From an uncultured Actinomycetes bacterium (GTDB taxonomy: Bacteria > Actinomycetota > Actinomycetes > Nanopelagicales > Nanopelagicaceae): a stretch of DNA of 13,074 nucleotides. Position 1 is the stretch's first letter. Each line of letters starts with the position of its first letter. Where the stretch lies: the NCBI GenBank assembly GCA_903932695.1, contig CAIZGZ010000082.1, forward strand, positions 1 through 13,074, written 5' to 3'. The notes beneath the pieces were generated by a model. The model was not told the DNA's origin. It did no database searches and saw nothing but the letters and a program-made list of their open reading frames with translations. Shown here in pieces: positions 7,106-13,074 of the stretch. A program made the position numbers and the translations under genes.

Positions 7106-9187
7106 ATGTCACATGAGATAGCTGCCGATCCAAGGGCACGACTAGTCGACCGCGAGCTGACCTGGCTCGCCTTCAATCAGCGTGTTTTGGAGTTGGCCGA
7201 AGATCCAGCGACTCCGCTACTTGAGCGCTGTCGCTTCCTTGCAATCTTCTCCTCAAATCTCGATGACTTCTACATGATTCGAGTTGCAACCCTCAAGCGC
7301 AAACTTGAAAGCGGTGTGACAAAGGCGAACACTGCTGGTTACACACCCATTCAATTGATGACCGAGATTTCGCAGAAGACGCAAGAGTTACTCCAACGTC
7401 AATCCCGAACCTTTCATGATGTAGTCCTACCAGAGCTCGCCAAATACAAGATTGAGATCGCGACTTGGGCATCGCTCGATGATGACGAGCGTGCGGCCGT
7501 CAATAAGGTCTTTCATACCAAAATCTTCCCAGTGCTCACACCACTGGCTGTTGATCCCTCACATCCATTTCCCTATATCTCGGGGCTCTCACTCAACTTG
7601 GCTGTGGTTGTTACAAATCCAGAGACAGATGAAGATCTCTTTGCGCGCGTCAAGGTGCCATCTAATCTGCCGCGATTTGTAGAAACGGGCAAAGTTGGCG
7701 CACGACGATTTGTGCCGATGGAAGAAGTGATCATTGCAAATCTCTCTGAACTATTTCAGGGAATGACCGTCAAGGACCACTACACCTTCCGCCTGACTCG
7801 TAATGCCGATCTTGAACTCGAAGAAGAAGAGTCAGAAGATCTCTTGGCATCGATGGAGCAAGAGCTGCTCCGCCGTAAATTTGGCCCACCAGTACGACTT
7901 GAAGTCGATCGCGATATTGCTCCTGAGTTATTGCGCACGTTGATGGATGAACTCAACGTCAAAGAGGAAGATATCAGCCGCTACAAAGAGCCGCTGGATC
8001 TCACTGGCCTGAATCAATTAGCTGATATCGATATCCCTGAACTTAAATTCCCACCATTTCGCAATCAAGTACCACCTGATCTACGCGATATCGATGCTGA
8101 TTCGACCGATGGCTTCTTTGATGCAATTCGCCGTCGCGAGATTATTCTGCACCACCCATACGAGTCATTTACCGCCTCAGTTGTGCGCTTCCTCGAATCA
8201 GCCGCCACCGATCCGCACGTGCTTGCTATCAAGCAGACGCTCTATCGGACATCGGGTGATTCGCCGATCGTTCAAGCGTTGATTGAAGCGGCAGAGGCAG
8301 GCAAGCAGGTCCTCGCTGTCATTGAAATTCGTGCCCGCTTTGACGAGCTGGCGAATGTGCGCTGGGCACGCAAATTGGAAGATGCCGGAGTACACGTCGT
8401 CTACGGTTTGATCGGCCTCAAGACTCACGCCAAGCTCTCGCTAGTGGTGCGCCAAGAGACCAACGGCATCCGACGTTATGTCCATATCGGCACCGGTAAT
8501 TACAATCCAAAGACTTCCCGACTCTATGAAGATTTTGGAATCCTCTCCGCCGATCCAGTTCTCGGTGAGGACGTTAATAAGCTCTTCAATCAACTCTCTG
8601 GTTTTGCACCGCAGACAGCCTTCACTCGCCTATTGGTAGCACCACGCACTATCCGTTCTGGCTTGATGGAGCGCATTGATCGAGAGATTGAAAATCACAA
8701 AGCGGGAAAGCCCGCACTCATTCGTATGAAGCTCAATGCAATCTTGGATGAGGGTTTTATCGAAGCTCTCTATAAAGCTTCTAATGCAGGCGTGAAGATC
8801 GAATTGATCGTACGTGGAATCTGCGCAATCCGCGTCGGCGTTCCAGGTTTATCTGAGAACATCACCGCTCGTTCAGTCTTGGGTCGTTTCCTCGAGCACT
8901 CTCGGGTATTCCATTTCGCTAATGGCGGCGATGATGAGATCTACATCGGTAGCGCAGATCTGATGCACCGTAACTTGGATCGACGGGTCGAAAGCTTGGT
9001 CAAGATCACGCAGACCGATCACAAGCGGTTCTTGCTCGGTGCGCTTGATAATTATCTGCAAAATGACTTTGTCCACTGGTCGATGCAGCCTGACGGCACA
9101 TGGCGTGCGGTGACAACCGATGCCCAAGGAGTGCGTTTGAAAGACTTCCACACAACCGCGATCGAGTGGTACCGAGGACGCGAATGA
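7106..9187 (+). CDS. ppk1: Polyphosphate kinase 1
   Basis: The 693-residue product has the standard PPK1 layout: an N domain opening with DRELTWLAFNQRVLELAED, a head domain, and two phospholipase-D-like catalytic domains. It reversibly polymerises the gamma-phosphate of ATP into inorganic polyphosphate. The autophosphorylated histidine is His441 in GLKTHAKLSLVV (E. coli His435), and the second catalytic histidine is His598 in RFLEHSRVF (E. coli His592). The C1 motifs IKQTLYRTSGDSPIV and EIRARFDELANVRWA are intact. The ATG at 7106 is chosen because the conserved VDRELTWLAFN follows at the expected distance and no other in-frame start is near. It overlaps mutT1 by four bases (ATGA), as a coupled pair. 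Three PHO-box-like repeats upstream suggest induction by phosphate starvation through PhoP. Confidence 0.97.
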   Translation: MSHEIAADPRARLVDRELTWLAFNQRVLELAEDPATPLLERCRFLAIFSSNLDDFYMIRVATLKRKLESGVTKANTAGYTPIQLMTEISQKTQELLQRQSRTFHDVVLPELAKYKIEIATWASLDDDERAAVNKVFHTKIFPVLTPLAVDPSHPFPYISGLSLNLAVVVTNPETDEDLFARVKVPSNLPRFVETGKVGARRFVPMEEVIIANLSELFQGMTVKDHYTFRLTRNADLELEEEESEDLLASMEQELLRRKFGPPVRLEVDRDIAPELLRTLMDELNVKEEDISRYKEPLDLTGLNQLADIDIPELKFPPFRNQVPPDLRDIDADSTDGFFDAIRRREIILHHPYESFTASVVRFLESAATDPHVLAIKQTLYRTSGDSPIVQALIEAAEAGKQVLAVIEIRARFDELANVRWARKLEDAGVHVVYGLIGLKTHAKLSLVVRQETNGIRRYVHIGTGNYNPKTSRLYEDFGILSADPVLGEDVNKLFNQLSGFAPQTAFTRLLVAPRTIRSGLMERIDREIENHKAGKPALIRMKLNAILDEGFIEALYKASNAGVKIELIVRGICAIRVGVPGLSENITARSVLGRFLEHSRVFHFANGGDDEIYIGSADLMHRNLDRRVESLVKITQTDHKRFLLGALDNYLQNDFVHWSMQPDGTWRAVTTDAQGVRLKDFHTTAIEWYRGRE

Positions 9188-10074
9188 AGCCCGCAGTAGT
9201 CGCGGCCGGAGGAGTTCTCTGGCACCGCAATATCGCTGGCGAAGTAGTGATCGGGTTGGTTCATCGCCCGCGTTATGACGACTGGTCTTTACCTAAGGGC
9301 AAACTCGAAGATGGGGAACCCCTGATTGCATGCGCGTATCGCGAGATCATGGAAGAGACTGGGCTTGAGGTTCAGCTCGGACCGCTAATCGGCGAGGTCG
9401 AATATTTTGTGCCAGATGGGCTCAAGCAAGTGACCTATTGGTCGGCTCGAGTGCTTGGTACCCCTGGCGTCTTTACGCCCAATGATGAGGTCGACGCGAT
9501 GGAGTGGCTACCGCTTGAAGAAGCCGCAGTTCGTCTTACTCGTGAAAGTGATCGCGAAATTTTGGAGCAGTTCGATGATGTTCCGTATGACACGCAACCG
9601 CTGGTCATGCTGCGACATGCAAAGGCGCTAGATCGTAGCGAGTGGCAAGGCGAAGACGAGGATCGCCCACTTGATCTCCTTGGTCAACAGCAGGCAAAGC
9701 GGATGCACGCCATGTATCAGGTCTACGCGCTGACCCAAGTACATACATCCGATGCGGTCCGCTGCTTCGATACCGTCACTGGAATCTGTCGTGCGTTAAA
9801 TCTCACCCCGTTCGTCAAAGGTGCGCTGAGCGAATACACATTTAAGAAGAATAAAGAGAAGTCACTCGATTACATCAAAGAGCTCATTAAGGTCGACCAA
9901 GCCGCCTTGGTCTGCAGCCACAATCCCGTGATTCCACGCATGATGGAGAAACTCACGAAGAAGATCGATTTTGAGTATGACCAAGAGAAATTACAACCAG
10001 GTGAGGCCTGGGTTATTCACCACGATAAGAAGAAGGTCAAGCAGATCGATCGGATCGCCGCTCCGCTTATTTAA
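9184..10074 (+). CDS. mutT1: MutT1-type Nudix hydrolase fused to a histidine phosphatase domain
   Basis: The best start is the ATG at 9184, which overlaps the ppk1 stop as ATGA and gives 296 residues; starts further upstream lie inside ppk1 and are spurious. Residues about 1-130 form a Nudix domain with a perfect box, Gly39-x5-Glu45-x7-Arg53-Glu54-Ile-x-Glu57-Glu58-x-Gly60-Leu. Residues about 138-290 are a histidine phosphatase domain with LRHAKA (catalytic His145) and SHNP (His246). This two-domain layout is that of mycobacterial MutT1, which hydrolyses 8-oxo-(d)GTP and diadenosine polyphosphates and so cleans the nucleotide pool. The pairing with ppk1 is shared with mycobacteria, where I recall the two genes being adjacent but divergent; here they are co-directional and coupled. 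The 3' end overlaps the convergent ppx gene by 8 nt. Confidence 0.92.
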   Translation: MKPAVVAAGGVLWHRNIAGEVVIGLVHRPRYDDWSLPKGKLEDGEPLIACAYREIMEETGLEVQLGPLIGEVEYFVPDGLKQVTYWSARVLGTPGVFTPNDEVDAMEWLPLEEAAVRLTRESDREILEQFDDVPYDTQPLVMLRHAKALDRSEWQGEDEDRPLDLLGQQQAKRMHAMYQVYALTQVHTSDAVRCFDTVTGICRALNLTPFVKGALSEYTFKKNKEKSLDYIKELIKVDQAALVCSHNPVIPRMMEKLTKKIDFEYDQEKLQPGEAWVIHHDKKKVKQIDRIAAPLI

Positions 10075-11011
10075 TCGGCTTATGGAACTCGGAACCCGAC
10101 TCCATCCAATCCATCCACTTAAGAACAACGCCTTCACGCAGCGCCCAAGGGCAGATCTCTAGCTCGCGCAGATCAAGATTGCGCATCACGCTCTCGGTGA
10201 CAAATGCACCTGCGACGATTTGGCGGGCACGATTGCCAGAAACTCCGGGCAGCTTGGCGCGCTCGTCAAAGCTCATTCCAGCCAATCGAGTGGAGATCTT
10301 TCGAATCGCATCGACTTTAATCGTCTTACCGTTGCTATCAAACCAATCACCACAGAGGCGAGCAAGAGTGCGCAGCGTCTTGCTCGTCGCAATAGCGCGA
10401 TCGGTCTCTTGATGTTTTACAAGAGCAGGGAGCACCGATTCCAATTGAGATTCGATGTGATCGCGCATCGCGCGGATCCCTTTATCGGCATACGGATCAC
10501 CGCTCAGAAATTTTTGGGTAAGCCTGGATGCACCAAGTGGGAGAGAGGTCGCAACTTCTGGAGATTCATCAACTCCAACGCCAATCTCGAGTGATCCACC
10601 ACCGATATCGACAACGAGTAGTCGACCACTTGACCAACCAAACCATCGACGTGCCGCAAGGAAGGTGAGCTTTGCTTCATCTTCACCGCTCAACACTTGT
10701 AAGTCGATCTCAAAATCTTTATTGAGGTTGGCGATAATCTCTTCACCATTTGCTGCTTCGCGAAGCGCCGATGTGGCAAAGGGAAGTAGCTCTTCTACTT
10801 GCACCGCGCGGGCTTGGGTTACTGCATTCTTTATTGTTGAACGGAGCGCTGCGATTCCGGCCTCGTTGATTCGGTTATCCGGATTAAGAAATTCGGTAAG
10901 GCGTAACTCTTCTTTGTAGTTGAAGGTCGGATTGGGGCGTGCTCCCGGGTGGGTATCGACCACTTGGAGGTGGACGGTATTGGAGCCAACATCAAGGACA
11001 CCTAAACGCAT
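10067..11011 (-). CDS. ppx: Ppx/GppA-family exopolyphosphatase
   Basis: The 314-residue protein is a short actinobacterial Ppx/GppA comprising only the two ASKHA (actin-like) domains; the C-terminal HD-like domains of the roughly 510-residue E. coli PPX are absent. Visible motifs are the first phosphate loop LDVGSNTVHL (Asp7), FATSALREAANG, the SGEDEAKL segment with Glu112 as likely catalytic glutamate, the second phosphate loop VVDIGGGSLEIG (135-140) and LPLGASRLT. The family releases phosphate from polyphosphate ends and/or the gamma-phosphate from pppGpp; which dominates cannot be told. It is the natural counterpart of ppk1, convergent to it and overlapping mutT1 by 8 nt at the stop codons. 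The ATG at 11011 starts directly at the conserved first strand. Confidence 0.93.
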   Translation of the reverse strand: MRLGVLDVGSNTVHLQVVDTHPGARPNPTFNYKEELRLTEFLNPDNRINEAGIAALRSTIKNAVTQARAVQVEELLPFATSALREAANGEEIIANLNKDFEIDLQVLSGEDEAKLTFLAARRWFGWSSGRLLVVDIGGGSLEIGVGVDESPEVATSLPLGASRLTQKFLSGDPYADKGIRAMRDHIESQLESVLPALVKHQETDRAIATSKTLRTLARLCGDWFDSNGKTIKVDAIRKISTRLAGMSFDERAKLPGVSGNRARQIVAGAFVTESVMRNLDLRELEICPWALREGVVLKWMDWMESGSEFHKPIK

Positions 11012-11017
11012 GGGCAG

Positions 11018-11023
11018 AACTTA
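11018..11023 (-). promoter_or_regulatory. Possible -10 for leaderless ppx
   Basis: On the minus strand TAAGTT (TANNNT) ends seven bases before the ppx ATG, matching the spacing seen at other genes in the window. An AAGGGG run ends 12 bases before the ATG, rather far for a Shine-Dalgarno, so a leadered start further upstream remains possible. Confidence 0.35.
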
Positions 11024-11104
11024 CCCCTTCACACCTCACTTTCGGGCGGCCAGCTACCCCGAGCCAATGCCCGATCGGTTATGAAGTAGTGAAATCTCGT
11101 GCAA

Positions 11105-11110
11105 TAATTA
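11105..11110 (+). promoter_or_regulatory. Possible -10 of the tRNA-Thr promoter
   Basis: TAATTA (four of six to TATAAT) lies 17 bases before the tRNA 5' end, giving a likely start near 11117 and a short leader. No good -35 is recognised in the AT-richer stretch 11079-11092. The gap 11012-11127 otherwise holds only the upstream region of ppx. Confidence 0.35.
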
Positions 11111-11112
11111 CC

Positions 11113-11129
11113 GCCTGCATCACGCAGGC
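11113..11129. repeat. Perfect inverted repeat at the 5' edge of the tRNA
   Basis: GCCTGC (11113-11118) and GCAGGC (11124-11129) pair perfectly across a five-base loop. The right arm takes in the first two bases of the mature tRNA, so in the precursor this hairpin would compete with the acceptor stem or mark the 5' processing site. Confidence 0.5.
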
Positions 11130-11202
11130 CTCCCTAGCTCAGTGGTAGAGCATCCGCCTTGTAAGCGGAAGGTCGTCAGTTCAATCCTGACGGGGGGCTC
11201 CA
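11128..11202 (+). tRNA. tRNA-Thr(UGU)
   Basis: A full cloverleaf of 75 nt including encoded CCA can be folded by eye. The acceptor stem GCCTCCC pairs with GGGGGGC (one T-G pair), the D stem is GCTC/GAGC, the anticodon stem TCCGC/GCGGA, and the T stem GTCAG/CTGAC with loop TTCAATC. The anticodon loop CTTGTAA gives anticodon TGT at 11160-11162, which reads threonine ACA codons. The discriminator base is T at 11199, followed by CCA at 11200-11202. The gene stands alone between ppx and the STAND-ATPase gene. Confidence 0.96.
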
Positions 11203-11210
11203 TTTTTTTT
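11203..11210 (+). terminator. T-run after tRNA-Thr, possible termination point
   Basis: Eight consecutive T residues directly follow the CCA end. The nearest upstream hairpin is the tRNA T-arm, separated by the 3' acceptor strand, so this is not a classical hairpin-plus-T terminator, but it could stop transcription of the tRNA precursor. Confidence 0.35.
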
Positions 11211-11235
11211 GCCTGATTGGTTTTTGCCTGATTGG
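11206..11235. repeat. 15-bp tandem duplication downstream of the tRNA
   Basis: TTTTTGCCTGATTGG occurs twice in immediate succession (11206-11220 and 11221-11235), with one more T shared afterwards. It does not copy any part of the tRNA. It lies between the tRNA and the STAND-ATPase gene, just upstream of where that gene's -35 region would be. Confidence 0.9.
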
Positions 11236-11259
11236 TCTCAAATCCGTATCACCCTATGC

Positions 11260-11265
11260 CATGAT
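11260..11265 (+). promoter_or_regulatory. Possible -10 for the STAND-ATPase gene (leaderless)
   Basis: CATGAT (four of six to TATAAT) ends seven bases before the GTG at 11272, which would make the transcript leaderless. Its first base deviates from TANNNT and no -35 is clear. Alternatively GAGGGG directly abuts the GTG, too close for a working Shine-Dalgarno. Confidence 0.35.
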
Positions 11266-11271
11266 TGAGGG

Positions 11272-13074
11272 GTGAGTTCGAAGAGCGCAGCAGCTAAGGG
11301 TGAGGGAAAGCTTGATCTCCCCGGCGTCTCGCTCAGCCGAATCACCCCGGTCCCAGTCCCACCCCAGTTCATCTCCCGGCTTCACCTCATCGATTGGTTG
11401 GAAGAGAGTGCGCCTCGGGCGATCGTCGTTATGGCACCAGGTGGCTTTGGCAAGACCATGCTCGCTGCGCAATGGGCGGCCCGGTACCCCGGAAAGGTAG
11501 CTTGGCATACAGCATCTCGTCAGGACTCTTCCCGCGATGCGATCTTTAGCTTCGTGGCCGCAATTCGAAAGATCCGGCCTGATTTTGCACCCTGGGTAGA
11601 TGACCTAGTTGCGACCGAATTTGATCGCATCTCAGTAGCGGTGAAGATCTGCAATGAGATTGCAACATGGGATGAGGATCTCTATTACGTCTTCGATAAC
11701 GTTGATCATCTACCGCCAGAGCACATCGAAATCTTCCAGGCGTGGACCGATAATGCTCCGCTCAACACCAAGACCATCTCCATTAGAAGCACCATGCCCG
11801 TCATCACCTACTCCCGTGCTGTGAATATGGATGCCATTCGTTTTCTCACAAGCGCTGATCTAGTTTTTACGCCAGAAGAGATCGACCTCCTGGTTGAACA
11901 ACAGGGACTTGATGCAAGTGATCCTCAGATTAAAAGCGCGCTCGCGCTCGCGGCCGGCTGGCCAGCCGGCGTACAGATGGTGCTTAATACGATCGCAGAG
12001 CATGGAAGTTTTAATGTAACTGGTTCACGAATTACATCTGATCTGCGGCACCAGCATCTCATCGCTACGGCGCTCTCTCACCTCAGTGAAAGCGAGCTCA
12101 CACTCCTCAAAAAGTTGGCATTTTATGAGGTATTTGACCTTGAGATCATTCAATCACTTGGTGTTAACTCAACACCAGACCAGGCTCTTGCTGGGCTAAC
12201 ACGTGATCAAATCTTCCTGTATCGAGTGGATGAGAGTTCATCGCACTATAGCCTCAACGAAATTATTCGAAGTTACCTGATCGAGAAGCTACGCGACGAA
12301 CCCGAATTGATGAACGAGGCGATTGCTCAAACCGCCAATTACTATCTTTCTAAGAAGGATTTTCTTAAAGCGCTCGTGCTGCTTGAACAGCTCGGTGACA
12401 CCTCAAAAATCCTGACAATCGCGCAAGAAAATCTCTTACAGATCATGTTTACGGCTAATCGCCCGCTCTTCTATCGATGCATCGAGAGCCTGGAATTCCA
12501 TCTCCAACTCGACGAGGCCGGCTCGCTCTACTTCCGAGCTGCCTTTGAAGCAGTCACCGGTAATCGCGATAGCGCCACCGTCCTCTTTCAGCGCTTGCGA
12601 GATTGCCTAGCTTTACAAGACTCTGATCAGATTGGTTTGGCCGAGATTGGCTTACTGGAGACACGACTTGAACTGCTTGGCGGAAATTTCAACGAAGTTA
12701 TTGCTCAAGCCCGTACATTCCTTGAACTACCGGTATCTGAACGCACTACTGCAGTAGCGCATGGCATCACGGTTTATCGAGCCGGAGCAACCGCAGCGTT
12801 TCTCATGGAAGATCATGATGCTCTGGTCGCAATGTACGAAGCGACAATTGCGAGCCCTGGTCCGTCCCCAGAACTCGTTCCAGCCATTTCTATACCTGCG
12901 ATCAGTGCGCTGTTAGCGCTTGCAGATGGTCGGCTGCGTGATTCGGTCGAGCTCTCCCTCGTCGCGCTGGATAACGCAGAGAAATTCAAGATCTCCGGGA
13001 TGTTCTTTCCGTTTGAAGCCGTCTACTGCTTGGCAGATGCATATCGAGAATATCTCGAGCTTGATAAGGCGAAA
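11272..13074 (+). CDS. MalT/LAL-type STAND ATPase, probable LuxR-family regulator (3' partial)
   Basis: The frame is open from GTG 11272 to the window edge (601 codons, no stop). An in-frame TGA at 11266-11268 fixes 11272 as the earliest start. After a short N-terminal tail, the segment ITPVPVPPQFISRLHLIDWL leads into a Walker A loop APGGFGKT (55-62, Lys61). AWHTASRQDSS, Walker B YYVFDNVD (Asp142), a sensor-like SIRSTMP (Arg172), FTPEEIDLL and the family hallmark GWPAGVQ (229-235) follow. From about residue 250 it is all helical repeat, as in the MalT/LAL sensor arm. Such proteins bind ATP and an inducer, oligomerise and usually bind DNA through a C-terminal LuxR helix-turn-helix, which would lie beyond the window. 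Ligand and targets are unknown, and without the C-terminus a non-DNA-binding STAND protein is possible. Confidence 0.85.
   Translation, partial: MSSKSAAAKGEGKLDLPGVSLSRITPVPVPPQFISRLHLIDWLEESAPRAIVVMAPGGFGKTMLAAQWAARYPGKVAWHTASRQDSSRDAIFSFVAAIRKIRPDFAPWVDDLVATEFDRISVAVKICNEIATWDEDLYYVFDNVDHLPPEHIEIFQAWTDNAPLNTKTISIRSTMPVITYSRAVNMDAIRFLTSADLVFTPEEIDLLVEQQGLDASDPQIKSALALAAGWPAGVQMVLNTIAEHGSFNVTGSRITSDLRHQHLIATALSHLSESELTLLKKLAFYEVFDLEIIQSLGVNSTPDQALAGLTRDQIFLYRVDESSSHYSLNEIIRSYLIEKLRDEPELMNEAIAQTANYYLSKKDFLKALVLLEQLGDTSKILTIAQENLLQIMFTANRPLFYRCIESLEFHLQLDEAGSLYFRAAFEAVTGNRDSATVLFQRLRDCLALQDSDQIGLAEIGLLETRLELLGGNFNEVIAQARTFLELPVSERTTAVAHGITVYRAGATAAFLMEDHDALVAMYEATIASPGPSPELVPAISIPAISALLALADGRLRDSVELSLVALDNAEKFKISGMFFPFEAVYCLADAYREYLELDKAK

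Noticed and set aside
9100..9183. An upstream in-frame start that would lengthen the MutT1 protein by 28 residues
   Set aside because: It lies within the conserved C-terminal coding part of ppk1, and the Nudix domain starts right after the ATG at 9184, which has a typical ATGA overlap.
11018..11040. A second PHO box upstream of ppx (ACC/TCAC-rich stretch)
   Set aside because: The cores are 7-10 bp apart and not in 11-bp register, so it does not meet the PHO-box pattern.
11953..11970. A perfect 18-bp palindrome (GCCGGCTGG and its complement)
   Set aside because: It lies in the codons of the conserved Ala-Gly-Trp-Pro-Ala-Gly motif of the STAND ATPase, which explain it; no sign that it is a separate site.

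Overview
This 13 kb window looks like chromosomal DNA of a compact-genome actinobacterium. CarD is very close in sequence to what I recall of mycobacterial CarD. The order lpqE-like / carD / ispD+ispF / cysS / rlmB matches what I recall of the Mycobacterium tuberculosis Rv3584-Rv3579c block, and a ppk1-mutT1 pair is likewise found in mycobacteria. Base composition is moderate (roughly half G+C by eye, not computed), genes overlap or nearly touch, and several starts look leaderless. This would suit a small-genome planktonic actinobacterium (for example the freshwater acI/Nanopelagicales type), but that placement is inference.

Layout. (1) 2-2507, plus strand: three tightly overlapping genes, a 5'-truncated family-4 glycosyltransferase, a second complete one and an SGNH/GDSL hydrolase, probably one operon for glycolipid or cell-envelope glycan work. 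(2) 2493-3020, minus strand: an LpqE-like lipoprotein whose 3' end overlaps the hydrolase. (3) 3141-7037, plus strand: carD, a fused ispDF, cysS and rlmB, a housekeeping cluster for RNA polymerase control, isoprenoid precursor synthesis, cysteinyl-tRNA charging and rRNA methylation. (4) 7055-11011: a polyphosphate/nucleotide block with ppk1, mutT1 (4-nt overlap) and a convergent ppx/gppA gene whose stop overlaps that of mutT1 by 8 nt. Upstream of ppk1 are three 11-bp-spaced repeats resembling a PhoP 'PHO box'. (5) 11128-11202: tRNA-Thr(UGU) with encoded CCA, followed by a T-run and a 15-bp tandem duplication. (6) 11272 to the window end: a large ORF with no stop in the window, a MalT/LAL-type STAND ATPase, probably a transcription regulator whose C-terminus lies outside.

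The strongest non-coding signals are the PHO-box-like repeats before ppk1, and a recurring TANNNT hexamer ending seven bases upstream of several start codons, the signature of leaderless transcription. carD is the exception, with an extended -10 and a good Shine-Dalgarno. I see no CRISPR array, transposase, phage gene or defence island. No stretch over 300 bases lacks a gene, and I did not find a clearly novel multi-gene system.
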